A stretch of DNA of 64,000 nucleotides, from contig NZ_MKUD01000009.1 of NCBI RefSeq assembly GCF_001898575.1, positions 186,001 through 250,000 on the forward strand, read 5' to 3'. Origin of the DNA: Spirosoma sp. 48-14 (GTDB lineage: Bacteria > Bacteroidota > Bacteroidia > Cytophagales > Spirosomataceae). This document shows positions 1-10,354 of this stretch, one piece after another. Every line of letters starts with the position of its first letter. Within the stretch, counting starts at the first letter, position 1. The position numbers were made by a program, and so were the translations under genes. The notes beneath the pieces are model-generated. The model was not told the DNA's origin and made no database searches. It saw only the letters and a program-made list of their open reading frames with translations.

Positions 1-754
1 TTAGTTTATGAGTTTTACCAGTCGCAATTATATAATCATCAGCCCGCTGATGTTGAAGCATAAGCCACATAGCTTCGACGTATTCAGGTGCCCAGCCCCA
101 ATCACGAGCAATATCTATATTTCCAAGTACTAATATTTCCTTACTTCCTTTGGCAATACGACAGGCACTGGCAACTATTTTCTGAGTTACAAATCGCTCT
201 GGACGAAGCGGAGATTCATGATTAAATAGAATACCAGTACATGCATCGAGCTGATAAGCTTCTCGATAATTAGCTACCTGCCAGAAAGCAGCCGCTTTAG
301 CTACTCCATATGGACTACGTGGTCTGAAAGGTGTATTTTCATCGGCTACTAAGCTCCCTGTATCCCCAAAACATTCACTCGAACCTGCATTGTAAAATTT
401 GATGGGCAGATTACTAAATCGAATTGCCTCTAAAATATTAAGTGTGCCAACGCTAATGCTTTCAAGAGTTTCAACAGGTTGCTCAAATGACAGCCCAACA
501 GAACTTTGACCAGCCAAGTTGTATATTTCATCTGGCCTTACTTTTAACAGCGTTTGCAGAACACTCCTAAAATCATTGATACTGACTGAGACAAGCTCTA
601 TTTCTTTTCTAATATTTAATCGGACAAGGTTGTGAAATGAAGCTATTTGCGCATCTCTCGACCCTCCATAAACCTGGTAACCCTTATTGAGTAATAGCTT
701 TGCCAGATAAGCCCCATCCTGACCAGATATACCACAGATTAAGGCCTTTTTCAT
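1..754 (-). CDS. gmd: GDP-mannose 4,6-dehydratase, C-terminus cut by window edge
   Basis: This enzyme converts GDP-D-mannose to GDP-4-keto-6-deoxy-D-mannose, a precursor of GDP-fucose and GDP-rhamnose for surface polysaccharides. It is a short-chain dehydrogenase/reductase of the extended type. Visible are the NADP-binding glycines 8-14 (GISGQDG), catalytic Ser125/Glu127 in AGSSE, the Tyr149-x3-Lys153 pair in SPYGVAK, and the family hallmark LFNHESP at 177-182. 251 residues are present; members usually have about 320-370, so the C-terminal part lies beyond base 1. The ATG at 754 overlaps the stop of the upstream wzz-like gene by four bases (ATGA), so the two are translationally coupled in a polysaccharide operon. 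The family call is safe. Confidence 0.93.
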   Translation of the reverse strand, partial: MKKALICGISGQDGAYLAKLLLNKGYQVYGGSRDAQIASFHNLVRLNIRKEIELVSVSINDFRSVLQTLLKVRPDEIYNLAGQSSVGLSFEQPVETLESISVGTLNILEAIRFSNLPIKFYNAGSSECFGDTGSLVADENTPFRPRSPYGVAKAAAFWQVANYREAYQLDACTGILFNHESPLRPERFVTQKIVASACRIAKGSKEILVLGNIDIARDWGWAPEYVEAMWLMLQHQRADDYIIATGKTHKL

Positions 755-1827
755 ACATTTCGAAAAATCTGATGTCTATTTTGAAATAAGATGATGATAA
801 GGGATAAAAAAATCCCGGCAAACATGAAGCCTAGCATAATTAATGTTCGGCCAGGCCCGCTCTTTTTCAGAGGGATAGTAGCAGGCTCTAATATCTTAAA
901 GACAGGCGTTTCTTCCTGAACTTTAATTTTAGCCTGTTCTAATTGTTTCGACAATTCACTATATACTGATTGTTCCAGTAAATAATCGGCTTGCAATCGC
1001 TGTTCATCAATTTTAGCTGTATTTAAATATAGGTTTCTGTTACGGTCTCGATAACTGGAAAGATTATATTCAGCAGCCTGATATCGACTTTTCGCTTCAT
1101 TGACACGTTGGGTTAGGAAAGTAACTTGCTTTCGCGCTTTTTCGGTTCTATAAGTTGTTACATAGTTGGCTAAATAATCTAACGACAAACCCGCAACTGT
1201 AGCTGCAACAACAGGATCAGGCTCAACGGCTGAAAGCGTTAATATTCCTGTTTTCCTATCATATAAAGCAGATACACTTGCATGCACTGCTTTAATCATA
1301 CTATCTTGCTTCTTGGTTAACTGAATAGCCTGAATAGAATTACCAGGATTGGTTTTAGTACCACTACTATTCTCTTCTGTATTAGAAAATAAGTTAAACA
1401 AATTAAACTTACTCTCATTTATTTGAAGCAGGAACTCTTGTAATGTTAACCGTTTCTGTAAATACTGAGAAAATACAGGTCGATTCAATACATCCAACGC
1501 AAATGGAATACTCTGTAATATATTTGGATACAGATCGGGTCTAACCGCATCAGACGAAGCCATATTGTCAAGACCAAGGCCAGCCAGTCCTACCAATGAG
1601 CCTAAACTACTTAGGCCTCCCGCTCCTTTTGCCTGAATTTCGGGCATGACCATTATTTGGGCTGTATATACATTCTGTTTTGAAAAAGCGTATACGCCAC
1701 CAAAAGCAAGCCCAATTAGAGCCCCAATCAGGACTTTTCGCCAGTTAGTTTTCAGAAAAAATAGTAAATCGCTTAACTTAATCTCTATTTCTCCCTGCTC
1801 CATGTTCGTTTCGGATAACTTTTGCAT
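751..1827 (-). CDS. Wzz/GumC-type polysaccharide co-polymerase without kinase domain
   Basis: An inner-membrane polysaccharide chain-length or export co-polymerase. An N-terminal membrane helix lies at about residues 31-49. A large periplasmic region with coiled-coil character in its second half follows, with a proline-rich PGPGR-type step before a C-terminal helix at about 329-348. No Walker motifs or Tyr-rich tail are present, so it is the PCP type without a fused tyrosine kinase. The open frame extends to a TTG at 1839, but the first ATG is at 1827, 15 bases after the stop of the SLBB exporter gene, and is preferred; another ATG is at 1803. It lies between the exporter and gmd in one minus-strand operon, which supports a role in exopolysaccharide or capsule assembly. 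Confidence 0.85.
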   Translation of the reverse strand: MQKLSETNMEQGEIEIKLSDLLFFLKTNWRKVLIGALIGLAFGGVYAFSKQNVYTAQIMVMPEIQAKGAGGLSSLGSLVGLAGLGLDNMASSDAVRPDLYPNILQSIPFALDVLNRPVFSQYLQKRLTLQEFLLQINESKFNLFNLFSNTEENSSGTKTNPGNSIQAIQLTKKQDSMIKAVHASVSALYDRKTGILTLSAVEPDPVVAATVAGLSLDYLANYVTTYRTEKARKQVTFLTQRVNEAKSRYQAAEYNLSSYRDRNRNLYLNTAKIDEQRLQADYLLEQSVYSELSKQLEQAKIKVQEETPVFKILEPATIPLKKSGPGRTLIMLGFMFAGIFLSLIIILFQNRHQIFRNV

Positions 1828-1842
1828 CGCTAATACCAAAAA

Positions 1843-4230
1843 CTAACGAAGAATTATATTAACTAATGCAATTGATACTGTAGTCAATAATGACAAAATA
1901 CCCAGTCGCTCTGCAACACTTAGTTTGTTGTTATCCAGCGGCTTAAAGGGAATGACTACGGTTGAACCAGGATACACTTTTGGTCGCGATGAAAAAAACA
2001 AAAAATGGTGCGTACGATCCTTACGACCATTTGGATAAACTATGTAGGCTTTACTTTTTCTAGCATTATCCGTAAACCCTCCTGCTTCACTAACATAGTC
2101 GCTAAACTCATAGGCCACTTTATAGCTTACGATCCCTGGGTTTAAAACAGCGCCCTGAACAGCAACAACCTCTTGTTGCTGAGGTATGTACAGGGAATCT
2201 CCATCTCTCACTAACAGATTTTCTTCTATTCCTGAACTCCTCAGTATTTCACTCAAATCATTACCGATGATATTTCCTTTCCGTTTGAATTGTGCTCCTG
2301 GTAAATAAGCTTGTGGCTTGAGTCCCCCTGCACGCTTAATCACATCACTAATTCGTTCTGCTCTACTAAAGATAGAGTAGTTGCCGGGTTGCATCACCTC
2401 TCCGTAAATATAAACTTGTTGCTGTGGTTCGTAGTTTGTCGATGTTCTTACATAGACAATATCAAATGGCCGTAGCCTGAACTCGGGCGAAGTGCCTTCC
2501 AAAGCAGTGATTTGTAGATTACGATCTATCGAAAAGCGGTGAATTTCTTGTAATGTTGTACTAATTCCAGCCGAATCCTGACGAATGCGCCGGGCCACTT
2601 CAATTAAATTGGGTTTAGCGCCTTCCTGAAAACCTCCTGCCTGCACAACCAAATCCGCTACACTCATATTCGAAACATATTCGACTGTGTCTGGCTTATT
2701 AACAGCACCTTCAATTGTGACATAATACGGTTCTCGCAAATCCCGGATAGATAAGACCGTTAAACTATCCTGCCGCATCAGCGGAATATCTGCTATTTCG
2801 CCACGCATCAGTTTGCCAAGGTCAAATGACAGATTTTCACGATCCATATCAGGTCGCTCCCGAATAATAGAGGCTCGATTCGTAAACGCGTCCTTGCGGA
2901 GCCCATCTGCCCGATTGATCAACTGGCGGACTGTTTCCAACCCTGGCTCGAGTGCATAATCACCAGGACGCATTACGGCACCGGCTACCTGGACTCGGTT
3001 TTCGTAACGCTCCAGAATTTTTCCAACCTCGTACTTATCCCCTTTCTGTGGAATGAAACTTTTAATCTGTTCTTCCGTAATCGTAACAATTCGTCGCTCA
3101 CGATTGGTATTACGCCGAAGCGTGATTGCTGCTCGGTAGGCGTCGTCGGCAAAACCACCGGCAAAACCTAAAAGCGTCTGGAGCGTTTCCCCTGGCAATA
3201 ATTCAAAAATAGCCGGACGACGTACTTGCCCCCCCAATTCAACACGCGTTTCGTAATCAGCTACCCGGATAACATCCTGGTCCCTTAACTGGATATTATC
3301 CCGCTGGTCGGCCCGCAGAATAAAATCGTACAAATCAATCGTACGAACAACGCGATTTCCACGAATGACGCTAATCTTACGAAATGATCCCGTTTCCGGA
3401 TTCGGTCCACCAGCTAAATAAAGGGCATTGAAGGCTGAACCAAGCGACGAAATCGTATAGGTACCTGGACGAACGACCTCACCAACCAATGTGACCCGAA
3501 TGCTGCGAATATTTGTCAGGGTCAAGTTCGCCGTCGTGTTACTACCTGGCGTCCCTAAACCCTGATAGCCTCCTTGCCGGAGTCGGGCGATTATACGTTG
3601 CTCAGCCTGCTCTATCGTCAAACCACTAACAAAGATAGGGGTCAGGTTAGGCACTTTCACCGTACCATCCGGGCTAACTTTCAAGAGAAACTCTCCTGTC
3701 GATGCTCCCGCAATGTCGATTCGGATTTCATCGTCAGGCCCAACTACATAATTGCGGGGCGTTGCAATACGCAAATTTGGTTCAAACGACAGATTGGCAT
3801 TTTCAAATAATGAGGCTCCAAATACACGTAATTTACGACTAGTATCTTTACGAGTTATCCATGAAGAATCGGGCCGACGGGAAAGATCGGAAGGTAGTGT
3901 CCGCCCCGTTGATTTGGCATCAGCCGATGTAAGGCTTAAAGGATTCGATGCTTTTGTACGAATAGCATCAATACGTTTCCGCATCTTTGCTATATCATCC
4001 AATGTATAGCCCTGCGACATAGCCGCCTGTTCAATTTGTGCTTCCGAAAGGCCACTAGCCTGCGCCCGACGATAAAAGCTTTCTACTTCATCATCCGTAA
4101 GCTGATCGACACGAGATCGGGGAGTTTGAGCGAATACATCATAAGATCCTGTCAGTAAAAATAGCAGGACAACAGCTTGGAACAGGTTAATACAATGGAG
4201 AAAACGTGACAATTTGTCCTTAGTATGCAT
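1843..4230 (-). CDS. Multi-SLBB polysaccharide export outer-membrane protein (Wza-like)
   Basis: A 795-residue secreted or outer-membrane polysaccharide export protein. A signal peptide covers about residues 1-35, with cleavage after DVFAQ. A Poly_export (Wza N-terminal) domain at about 160-245 contains VVGPDDEIRI. It is followed by at least five SLBB repeats with the RPG(T/D)Y-type signature (for example VVRPGTYTI, VMRPGDYAL, VMQPGNYSI). A hydrophobic stretch near the C-terminus (about 770-793) may be a membrane anchor. Escherichia coli Wza is about 380 residues; this long multi-SLBB form is common in Bacteroidota. It is first in a minus-strand operon with the Wzz-like gene and gmd. The cysteine acylation site of classical Wza is not visible. 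Confidence 0.9.
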   Translation of the reverse strand: MHTKDKLSRFLHCINLFQAVVLLFLLTGSYDVFAQTPRSRVDQLTDDEVESFYRRAQASGLSEAQIEQAAMSQGYTLDDIAKMRKRIDAIRTKASNPLSLTSADAKSTGRTLPSDLSRRPDSSWITRKDTSRKLRVFGASLFENANLSFEPNLRIATPRNYVVGPDDEIRIDIAGASTGEFLLKVSPDGTVKVPNLTPIFVSGLTIEQAEQRIIARLRQGGYQGLGTPGSNTTANLTLTNIRSIRVTLVGEVVRPGTYTISSLGSAFNALYLAGGPNPETGSFRKISVIRGNRVVRTIDLYDFILRADQRDNIQLRDQDVIRVADYETRVELGGQVRRPAIFELLPGETLQTLLGFAGGFADDAYRAAITLRRNTNRERRIVTITEEQIKSFIPQKGDKYEVGKILERYENRVQVAGAVMRPGDYALEPGLETVRQLINRADGLRKDAFTNRASIIRERPDMDRENLSFDLGKLMRGEIADIPLMRQDSLTVLSIRDLREPYYVTIEGAVNKPDTVEYVSNMSVADLVVQAGGFQEGAKPNLIEVARRIRQDSAGISTTLQEIHRFSIDRNLQITALEGTSPEFRLRPFDIVYVRTSTNYEPQQQVYIYGEVMQPGNYSIFSRAERISDVIKRAGGLKPQAYLPGAQFKRKGNIIGNDLSEILRSSGIEENLLVRDGDSLYIPQQQEVVAVQGAVLNPGIVSYKVAYEFSDYVSEAGGFTDNARKSKAYIVYPNGRKDRTHHFLFFSSRPKVYPGSTVVIPFKPLDNNKLSVAERLGILSLLTTVSIALVNIILR

Positions 4231-4262
4231 GAACGGTGGCTGTTGGGCCGAAAATTGAACTG

Positions 4263-4270
4263 CAAAAGTA
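4263..4270 (-). promoter_or_regulatory. -7 element upstream of polysaccharide operon
   Basis: On the minus strand this reads TACTTTTG, a perfect Bacteroidota TAnnTTTG -7 box, 33 bases before the exporter start. A TTTG sits further upstream but with only 12 bases of spacing, so no good -33 element is seen. Moderate support. Confidence 0.45.
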
Positions 4271-4331
4271 ATAGATTCCTTTCAAATCATCATTCCCTTA
4301 TAATAAGGTACCTGCGTGGAGTGGTCTTACC

Positions 4332-4361
4332 TTGTAGTCCCACTCTAATGCACTAAATTTG
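4332..4361 (+). promoter_or_regulatory. secA promoter (TTG-N19-TAAATTTG)
   Basis: A TTG at 4332-4334 is followed after 19 bases by TAAATTTG at 4354-4361, matching the Bacteroidota sigma-factor consensus in both sequence and spacing. Transcription would begin near 4368 and give a leader of about 85 bases that contains the inverted repeat at 4371-4450. Confidence 0.7.
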
Positions 4362-4370
4362 TAGAAAAAA

Positions 4371-4450
4371 AGCCGTCAGTTGATAGTCGTCAGTCTTTTA
4401 AATCACAGACTTATCTCCTATCGACTAACGGCTGGAGACTAACGACTAAC
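4371..4450. repeat. Imperfect palindrome of GACTAAC/AGTCGTC units in the secA leader
   Basis: The arm at 4371-4386 (AGCCGTCAGTTGATAG) pairs with 4418-4433 (CTATCGACTAACGGCT), and a second pairing joins AGTCGTCAGTCT with AGACTAACGACT at 4437-4448. The 7-base unit GACTAAC and its complement recur. It fills the gap up to four bases before the secA ATG, so the mRNA leader should fold. The same unit type is seen at 13549-13598 and around 26490-26635. Confidence 0.7.
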
Positions 4451-4453
4451 AAA

Positions 4454-7400
4454 ATGATTAACCTCATAGCGAAACTTTTCGGTACCAAATCCCAACGGGA
4501 CATTAAAGAACTGCTCCCTTACGTGGAAAAGGTAAATGCCGAATTTGCCCGGTTAAAAGATCTGTCCAATGATGAATTGCGGCAGGTTTCGGCATCTCTT
4601 AAAGCTCAGATTACCGACGAGTTAGCCGATATTGATAACCAGCTCTCCGAGCTTAAAGAACAGGCTGGTCATCCAGAAATCGACGTCAACGAAAAAGAAC
4701 AAATCTTCAATCGGATTGACAAACTCGAAGTTGAACGCAATACAGAACTGGAACGGGTTCTGCTCGACATTCTGCCCCGCGCTTTTGCGGTTGTGAAAGA
4801 AACGGCCCGGCGGTTCACCGAAAACGAACAACTTACCGTTACCGCCACCGATTTCGACCGTGAATTGGCCGCTCGGAAAAAAAGTGTAGTTATCGATGGT
4901 GAATTGGCGCACTGGGCCAATCGCTGGGATGCTGCCGGATCGCCCATCAAATGGGACATGGTTCATTATGATGTGCAAATTATTGGGGGCGTTGTTCTGC
5001 ACCAGGGTAAAATTGCTGAGATGGCTACGGGTGAAGGTAAAACCCTTGTGGCTACGTTCCCTGCTTTTTTGAATGGCCTGGCAGGCCAGGGCGTTCATAT
5101 TGTAACGGTCAACGATTACCTGGCCAAGCGTGACTCCGAATGGATGGGGCCTCTATTTGAATTTCATGGCCTACGCGTCGACTGTATTGATAAACACCAG
5201 CCGAACTCCGAGCAACGCAAGAAGGCGTACCTTGCTGATATTACATATGGTACGAACAATGAATTCGGCTTCGATTATCTGCGTGACAACATGGCTCGCG
5301 AAACCGGCGAACTGGTGCAACGGAAGCACCACTACGCTATGGTCGATGAAGTTGACTCCGTTCTGATCGATGATGCCCGAACACCATTGATCATCAGCGG
5401 CCCCGTTCCTCGTGGGGATGAGCAGGATTATATCGAACTAAAGCCTCGGGTAGCACGAGTTGTTGAAGCCCAACGGAAATTAGTATACGACTTCCTGAAT
5501 GATGCCAAACGGAAGATTGCCGCTGGTGATGAAAAAGAAGGGGGTTTGTCGCTGTTCCGCGCACACCGAGGCTTGCCCAAGCATAAGCCTCTGATCAAGT
5601 TTTTGAGTGAAACTGGGAATAAAGCGCTACTTCAGAAAACAGAAGCAATCTATCTGGCCGAAAATCAGAAGTTGATGCCGGAAGCTGATGCCCCCCTTTA
5701 TTTTACCATCGACGAGCGGCATAACAGCATTGATCTTACTGAAAAAGGGATTGACTACATCACGGGTTCGGGCGAAGATCCCAACTTCTTTATCCTTCCC
5801 GACCTATCAATTGATCTGAACACAATTGATAAAGATGGTGAATTCTCAGAGCAGGAAAAACTTCTTCATAAAGAAGCCGTCATTCGCGATTACTCCGTTA
5901 AAACCCAGCGCATTAATACCGTAAACCAGCTTCTGAAAGCATATTGTCTGTTCGAACGAGACACTGAATACGTCATTATGGACGGTAAGGTTAAAATCGT
6001 TGATGAACAGACAGGGCGGATCATGGAAGGCCGTCGATGGTCGGACGGTTTGCACCAGGCCGTTGAAGCCAAAGAGAATGTTAAGGTAGAAGACGCTACT
6101 CAAACCTACGCTACTGTTACGCTTCAAAACTACTTCCGGATGTATCACAAACGGGCTGGTATGACGGGTACGGCCGAAACGGAAGCGTCTGAATTCTGGC
6201 AGATCTATAAAATGGATGTGGTTGTGATTCCAACTAACCGCGCCATTAGTCGGAAAGACGAAGAAGATAAGGTGTATCGTTCGGTTCGGGAAAAATACAA
6301 TGCAGTTGTTGACGAAATTACCAGCCTGGTCGAAAAAGGTCGTCCGGTACTGGTGGGAACAACGTCGGTCGAAAACTCTGAATTACTAAGCCGCCTACTT
6401 ACGCTCCGCAAAATCCAACACCAGGTTCTGAACGCCAAGTACCACCAGCGCGAAGCCGAAATTGTTGCAACAGCAGGTTTGCCAGGTACGGTTACGATCG
6501 CTACTAACATGGCTGGTCGGGGTACTGATATCAAACTAACCCCCGAGTCGCGGTCTGCCGGTGGATTGGCTATTATTGGTACCGAACGCCATGAATCGCG
6601 TCGGGTCGACCGTCAGCTACGGGGTCGTTCTGGCCGTCAGGGCGATCCAGGTACCTCCCAGTTCTTTGTTTCGCTGGAAGATAGCCTGATGCGGTTGTTC
6701 GGCTCCGAACGGATTGCTAAAGTCATGGACCGCATGGGTCTGGAAGAAGGTGAAGTGATTCAGCACTCGATGATTACAAAGTCCATCGAACGAGCGCAGA
6801 AGAAAGTTGAAGAAAACAACTTCGGCATTCGGAAACGGCTGCTCGAATACGACGATGTGATGAACTATCAGCGGGAAGCTATTTACAAACGCCGTCGGAA
6901 CGCTCTGTTTGGCGACCGTTTGCCGCTGGATATTGCCAACACTATGTATGATGTAGTTGAGGAGGTAGTCAATAACTCCGAAGGCAATTATGAGGAGATT
7001 AAACTCCAATTATTGACTACGCTGGGCTTTTCGCCAGATTTAAGTAGTGAAGAGTTTAATCGTCTGAAGAAACCGGAGCTGACCCGGCGTTTATATGACG
7101 AGGCCGAAGCACATTATCAGGCCAAGAACCAGGCTATTGCCGAGAAGGCATTGCCCATTCTAACGCAAGTGCTAAACGAGCAGGGACATCAGATTAAGAA
7201 TATCGTTGTGCCATTCTCCGATGGAATCCATGAATTGACCGTTGTAGCCGATCTGCGTAAAGCCGTTGAATCAGGGGCTCGCGAAATCGTGACCGAAATG
7301 GAGAAAGCAGTCACGTTATCGATTATTGACCAGGAATGGAAAGAACACCTCCGCGAAATGGATGACCTTAAGCAATCGGTACAGAACGCCGTATTCGAAC

Positions 7401-7849
7401 AGAAAGACCCCTTGCTGGTCTATAAGTTTGAGTCTGTAGAGCTGTTCAAGCGATTCCTGAACAAGGTCAATTTTGATACCATCAGTTTCCTGACCAAAGC
7501 CGATATTCCAGCCCAGGAGCCAGAAGAAGTGCAGCAGGAAATCCGTCAGGCTCCGGCCCAGCGAAAGCCACAGCCGCAGCCTAAACTGCAAACAAATGCG
7601 GAGGACTTCACCGACGATCACCTGGCTACAGGCCCTGAGGAGTATGCTCGTCGGATGGCCGAAAATGATGCGATGGGGGCCGGGGCTCCACCTATGCCTG
7701 CCCAACGCCAGGCCCCACTACGGGTAGCTAAGCTTGACCGGAACGCTCGCGTCAATGTACAATATGCAGATGGGTCAGTAAAACGTGATGTCAAGTTCAA
7801 AACGGTTGAAAATGATGTGGTTAGTGGCAAAGCCATGCTCATCGACTAA
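4454..7849 (+). CDS. secA: Preprotein translocase ATPase SecA
   Basis: The motor ATPase of the Sec pathway, driving unfolded preproteins through SecYEG at the inner membrane. Walker A is GEGKT at 193-197 and the DEAD-type Walker B is DEVD at 298-301. The second nucleotide-binding fold with [10 protein letters not shown] and the [11 protein letters not shown] motif follow, then the helical scaffold/wing region. At 1131 residues it is longer than E. coli SecA (901) because of insertions typical of Bacteroidota. The tail is Pro/Gln-rich (about 1015-1075) and ends in a short conserved block rather than the Cys-rich zinc-binding SEC-C motif, so SecB-type zinc docking is not expected. It is monocistronic, with its own promoter and a strong terminator. 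Confidence 0.97.
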   Translation: MINLIAKLFGTKSQRDIKELLPYVEKVNAEFARLKDLSNDELRQVSASLKAQITDELADIDNQLSELKEQAGHPEIDVNEKEQIFNRIDKLEVERNTELERVLLDILPRAFAVVKETARRFTENEQLTVTATDFDRELAARKKSVVIDGELAHWANRWDAAGSPIKWDMVHYDVQIIGGVVLHQGKIAEMATGEGKTLVATFPAFLNGLAGQGVHIVTVNDYLAKRDSEWMGPLFEFHGLRVDCIDKHQPNSEQRKKAYLADITYGTNNEFGFDYLRDNMARETGELVQRKHHYAMVDEVDSVLIDDARTPLIISGPVPRGDEQDYIELKPRVARVVEAQRKLVYDFLNDAKRKIAAGDEKEGGLSLFRAHRGLPKHKPLIKFLSETGNKALLQKTEAIYLAENQKLMPEADAPLYFTIDERHNSIDLTEKGIDYITGSGEDPNFFILPDLSIDLNTIDKDGEFSEQEKLLHKEAVIRDYSVKTQRINTVNQLLKAYCLFERDTEYVIMDGKVKIVDEQTGRIMEGRRWSDGLHQAVEAKENVKVEDATQTYATVTLQNYFRMYHKRAGMTGTAETEASEFWQIYKMDVVVIPTNRAISRKDEEDKVYRSVREKYNAVVDEITSLVEKGRPVLVGTTSVENSELLSRLLTLRKIQHQVLNAKYHQREAEIVATAGLPGTVTIATNMAGRGTDIKLTPESRSAGGLAIIGTERHESRRVDRQLRGRSGRQGDPGTSQFFVSLEDSLMRLFGSERIAKVMDRMGLEEGEVIQHSMITKSIERAQKKVEENNFGIRKRLLEYDDVMNYQREAIYKRRRNALFGDRLPLDIANTMYDVVEEVVNNSEGNYEEIKLQLLTTLGFSPDLSSEEFNRLKKPELTRRLYDEAEAHYQAKNQAIAEKALPILTQVLNEQGHQIKNIVVPFSDGIHELTVVADLRKAVESGAREIVTEMEKAVTLSIIDQEWKEHLREMDDLKQSVQNAVFEQKDPLLVYKFESVELFKRFLNKVNFDTISFLTKADIPAQEPEEVQQEIRQAPAQRKPQPQPKLQTNAEDFTDDHLATGPEEYARRMAENDAMGAGAPPMPAQRQAPLRVAKLDRNARVNVQYADGSVKRDVKFKTVENDVVSGKAMLID

Positions 7850-7861
7850 ACTAGTCTGAAC

Positions 7862-7918
7862 TCAGACAGTAAAAATGCCCGCCGAACAGATGGTTCAGCG
7901 GGCATTTTTACTGTCTGA
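7862..7918 (+). terminator. Terminator after secA
   Basis: A perfect 21-bp inverted repeat (arms 7862-7882 and 7898-7918) with a 15-base loop is followed by six T residues. Its position 13 bases after the secA stop fits an intrinsic terminator. Confidence 0.85.
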
Positions 7919-8007
7919 TTTTTTAAGTTATTCATCTCTTTCGGCACACTTTATGGATAGGCAGTTAACAGGCACTTTCCGGTAAACAGAATCGTTATTA
8001 GTACAGC

Positions 8008-9090
8008 ATGCGTTACATCTTTTTTGCCCTGCTTTTTGCTGGACTCTTGTCGTTTTCCCCACAGGCCGATCCAATCAGACTTCACGCTGAATCACTGCCG
8101 CTGGTCCCAAAAGAATTTTATATTGCCAAAGTAATTGACCAACGATCAGACCGGGGGCCGATTGCCCGTTTGGCGCTGAACCTGAATCAGCCGCCCTTGC
8201 CGGTCGATCTGGAAGGAGGTCTCGTAGGTAGCTTTCAATCCTTTATTAATCAAAGCCTTAAGCAAAACAAAGCCCTGCGCCCCATTGGTCTGAGCGTGCG
8301 TGAGTGTAAAGTCATCGAAACAGCTAGTGGCAGTCGGGTCAATGGTCAATTATCGTTCGATGTCGATTTTGAATTGCTCGGAAAGGACGATAACGGGGCA
8401 GAAACGCACACGCATCTGATGGACTACCGGGGGGGGACTAAATACATACGTCCCTTGGGCCAGACAGCCGTTATTGAGTCGTCAATTCGACAGACGCTGG
8501 TTGCTGCACTTCGCCGGTTCAACGAATACATGAATCGGGAGAGCAATCAGAATGAGAAATTGGCGAAAACGCTGCGGGTTAACTTCATTGATGATACGCG
8601 TATTACCAACGATGATACTGTCCTTTATAATCCTACGCGTAAGTTAACCTGGGCCGACTTTAAAGCCGAGCCCCGTAAGGGTAGCCACTATGCAGCCGAA
8701 GTCTTTACCAGCTTTTCGTATGAAGGCAAAAGTTCGGTCAAGGACGGGATCATTAGCCTGAATCTGGCCGCCAAAGCCTATATGCTGAAAACCTCATCGT
8801 GGGGCCGCGCCGATGCTCGTAATGCCTATTCGCTCAACCATGAACAACGCCATTTCGACATTACCAAAATCATTGTGGAGCGATTCAAACGCAAGCTGGT
8901 GGCCGATAGCCTGACGCTGGAAGATTACAATAGCATTGCCCAATACAAGTTTATCGAGTCGTTCAGGGAATTAAATAAGATGCAGACCCAGTACGACGAC
9001 GAAACCAACCATAGCATTAACCAGGCTGCCCAGGAGCGCTGGAACCAGAAGATTGATGCCGAATTGCGCAGTCTGGGTGTGATCAAATGA
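8008..9090 (+). CDS. Secreted DUF922-type putative zinc protease
   Basis: A 360-residue exported protein. A signal peptide occupies about residues 1-20. The C-terminal half carries the DUF922 pattern: LTWADFKA at about 214-221, then NHEQRHFDIT with an HExxH zinc-site motif at 278-282. DUF922 members are annotated as predicted secreted zinc-dependent proteases, but their activity is not established. The N-terminal 170 residues are a separate domain of unknown function. The stop overlaps the ATG of the downstream glycosyltransferase by four bases, so the pair is co-translated although no functional link is obvious. Confidence 0.72.
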   Translation: MRYIFFALLFAGLLSFSPQADPIRLHAESLPLVPKEFYIAKVIDQRSDRGPIARLALNLNQPPLPVDLEGGLVGSFQSFINQSLKQNKALRPIGLSVRECKVIETASGSRVNGQLSFDVDFELLGKDDNGAETHTHLMDYRGGTKYIRPLGQTAVIESSIRQTLVAALRRFNEYMNRESNQNEKLAKTLRVNFIDDTRITNDDTVLYNPTRKLTWADFKAEPRKGSHYAAEVFTSFSYEGKSSVKDGIISLNLAAKAYMLKTSSWGRADARNAYSLNHEQRHFDITKIIVERFKRKLVADSLTLEDYNSIAQYKFIESFRELNKMQTQYDDETNHSINQAAQERWNQKIDAELRSLGVIK

Positions 9091-10208
9091 AGACAATCCG
9101 TGTATTTCACGTCAGTACAGCCCATCCGGCTCAAGACCCGAGAATTGTTTTCAAGCAATGCCCTACCCTAGCCGAACAGTATGAGGTGTATTGTGCTCTC
9201 CCCCACGCAGACTCTGCCTGTTCTGAAAGCATCCACTTTATCCGTTTGCCTTATTTTCGACGGGTTATCTGGCGAGCTTTATTTACCAGTCCTTATGCCC
9301 TTATCCGAGGTTTATGGCTTCGTCCGCAACTCGTGCATGTGTACGTACCCGAATTTCTGCCATTTGCTTTTGTCTTCCAGCTTTTGGGCGCTAACGTGAT
9401 TTACGAAGTACAGGAAAATCTGTATAAGAAAATGTACGTTAAAACCCTAAATCGTGGGCGTTTACTGGAAAAAGCCTTTTATAAAATTGACCAGTTTGCG
9501 CGTAAGCATTGCTATCTGATTTTCACGGAACATGCCTATCTGACTACGTACACGAGCTTGACCAAACCCTATGAGGTGATTTACAACTACCCATTACCTG
9601 GATTTCTGGAGCCGTTTCGAACGCCGTATTATCCTAGCCCGACCAAACCCTCTTTTTTCTACATTGGCTTACTTAGTTTCGAACGAGCTTTCGATACGCT
9701 GGTCGATGCATTGGCCCAACTGAAAGCGACCTACCCTGAATTTGTGGTGCATTTGTTTGGCAGTCGCACATTTACCGATGACGACCTGGCCAGACTGCCT
9801 CGTTTCAACGAAGTGAAAGCAAATCTGCGCTTTTATGGCTATACTGATCAACGAGAAGCCTTTCGATATGCAGCCGGTGCAACGGCTGGCCTGGCTTTAC
9901 TGAAACCCGTTGGTGATTACCCCGATTCCTATACAACCAAATTGTTTGAGTACATGGCGCTGGGACTGCCCGTCATTACCTCCGATTTCCCGCTTTATAA
10001 ACAAGTCGTAGAACAACACCAATGTGGATTTTGCGTGTCGCCAAATAATCCAGCGGAAATCGCCGATGCCCTTAGGTATTTGATCGAGCATCCTAAGGAA
10101 GCTCTGGCGATGGGACTACGAGGATACGAAGCTGTCAAGAAGCACTATACCTGGACAACGGAGGCCAGAAAGCTACTTAGCTTTTATGAACGGGTACTTA
10201 ACTCGTAG
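9087..10208 (+). CDS. GT4-family glycosyltransferase
   Basis: A 373-residue GT-B fold glycosyltransferase that probably transfers a sugar from a nucleotide-sugar to a glycan or lipid acceptor on the cytoplasmic face. The C-terminal donor-binding domain shows FEYMALGLPVI with the preceding KLFEYMA glutamate typical of GT4, and VKKHYTW near the end. The N-terminal domain contains HVYVPEFLPFAF. It starts inside the stop of the DUF922 gene (ATGA overlap). Donor and acceptor cannot be told from sequence. Confidence 0.82.
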   Translation: MKTIRVFHVSTAHPAQDPRIVFKQCPTLAEQYEVYCALPHADSACSESIHFIRLPYFRRVIWRALFTSPYALIRGLWLRPQLVHVYVPEFLPFAFVFQLLGANVIYEVQENLYKKMYVKTLNRGRLLEKAFYKIDQFARKHCYLIFTEHAYLTTYTSLTKPYEVIYNYPLPGFLEPFRTPYYPSPTKPSFFYIGLLSFERAFDTLVDALAQLKATYPEFVVHLFGSRTFTDDDLARLPRFNEVKANLRFYGYTDQREAFRYAAGATAGLALLKPVGDYPDSYTTKLFEYMALGLPVITSDFPLYKQVVEQHQCGFCVSPNNPAEIADALRYLIEHPKEALAMGLRGYEAVKKHYTWTTEARKLLSFYERVLNS

Positions 10209-10354
10209 CCATAGAGCTATATTATGCAATTTAACAGGATATATCAAATACTTTATGGTATTGTTCCAATGTGTAATACTACGTTTTCCCGGAAGGATTT
10301 AACTTTAGACGTTAATTAAGGGTTATCTTCGTATAGCCCAACTTATTTGGCCTG

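Noticed and set aside
4622..5098. Long open frames antisense to secA and other long genes
   Set aside because: They are shadows of strongly supported genes on the other strand, without starts, domains or promoters of their own.
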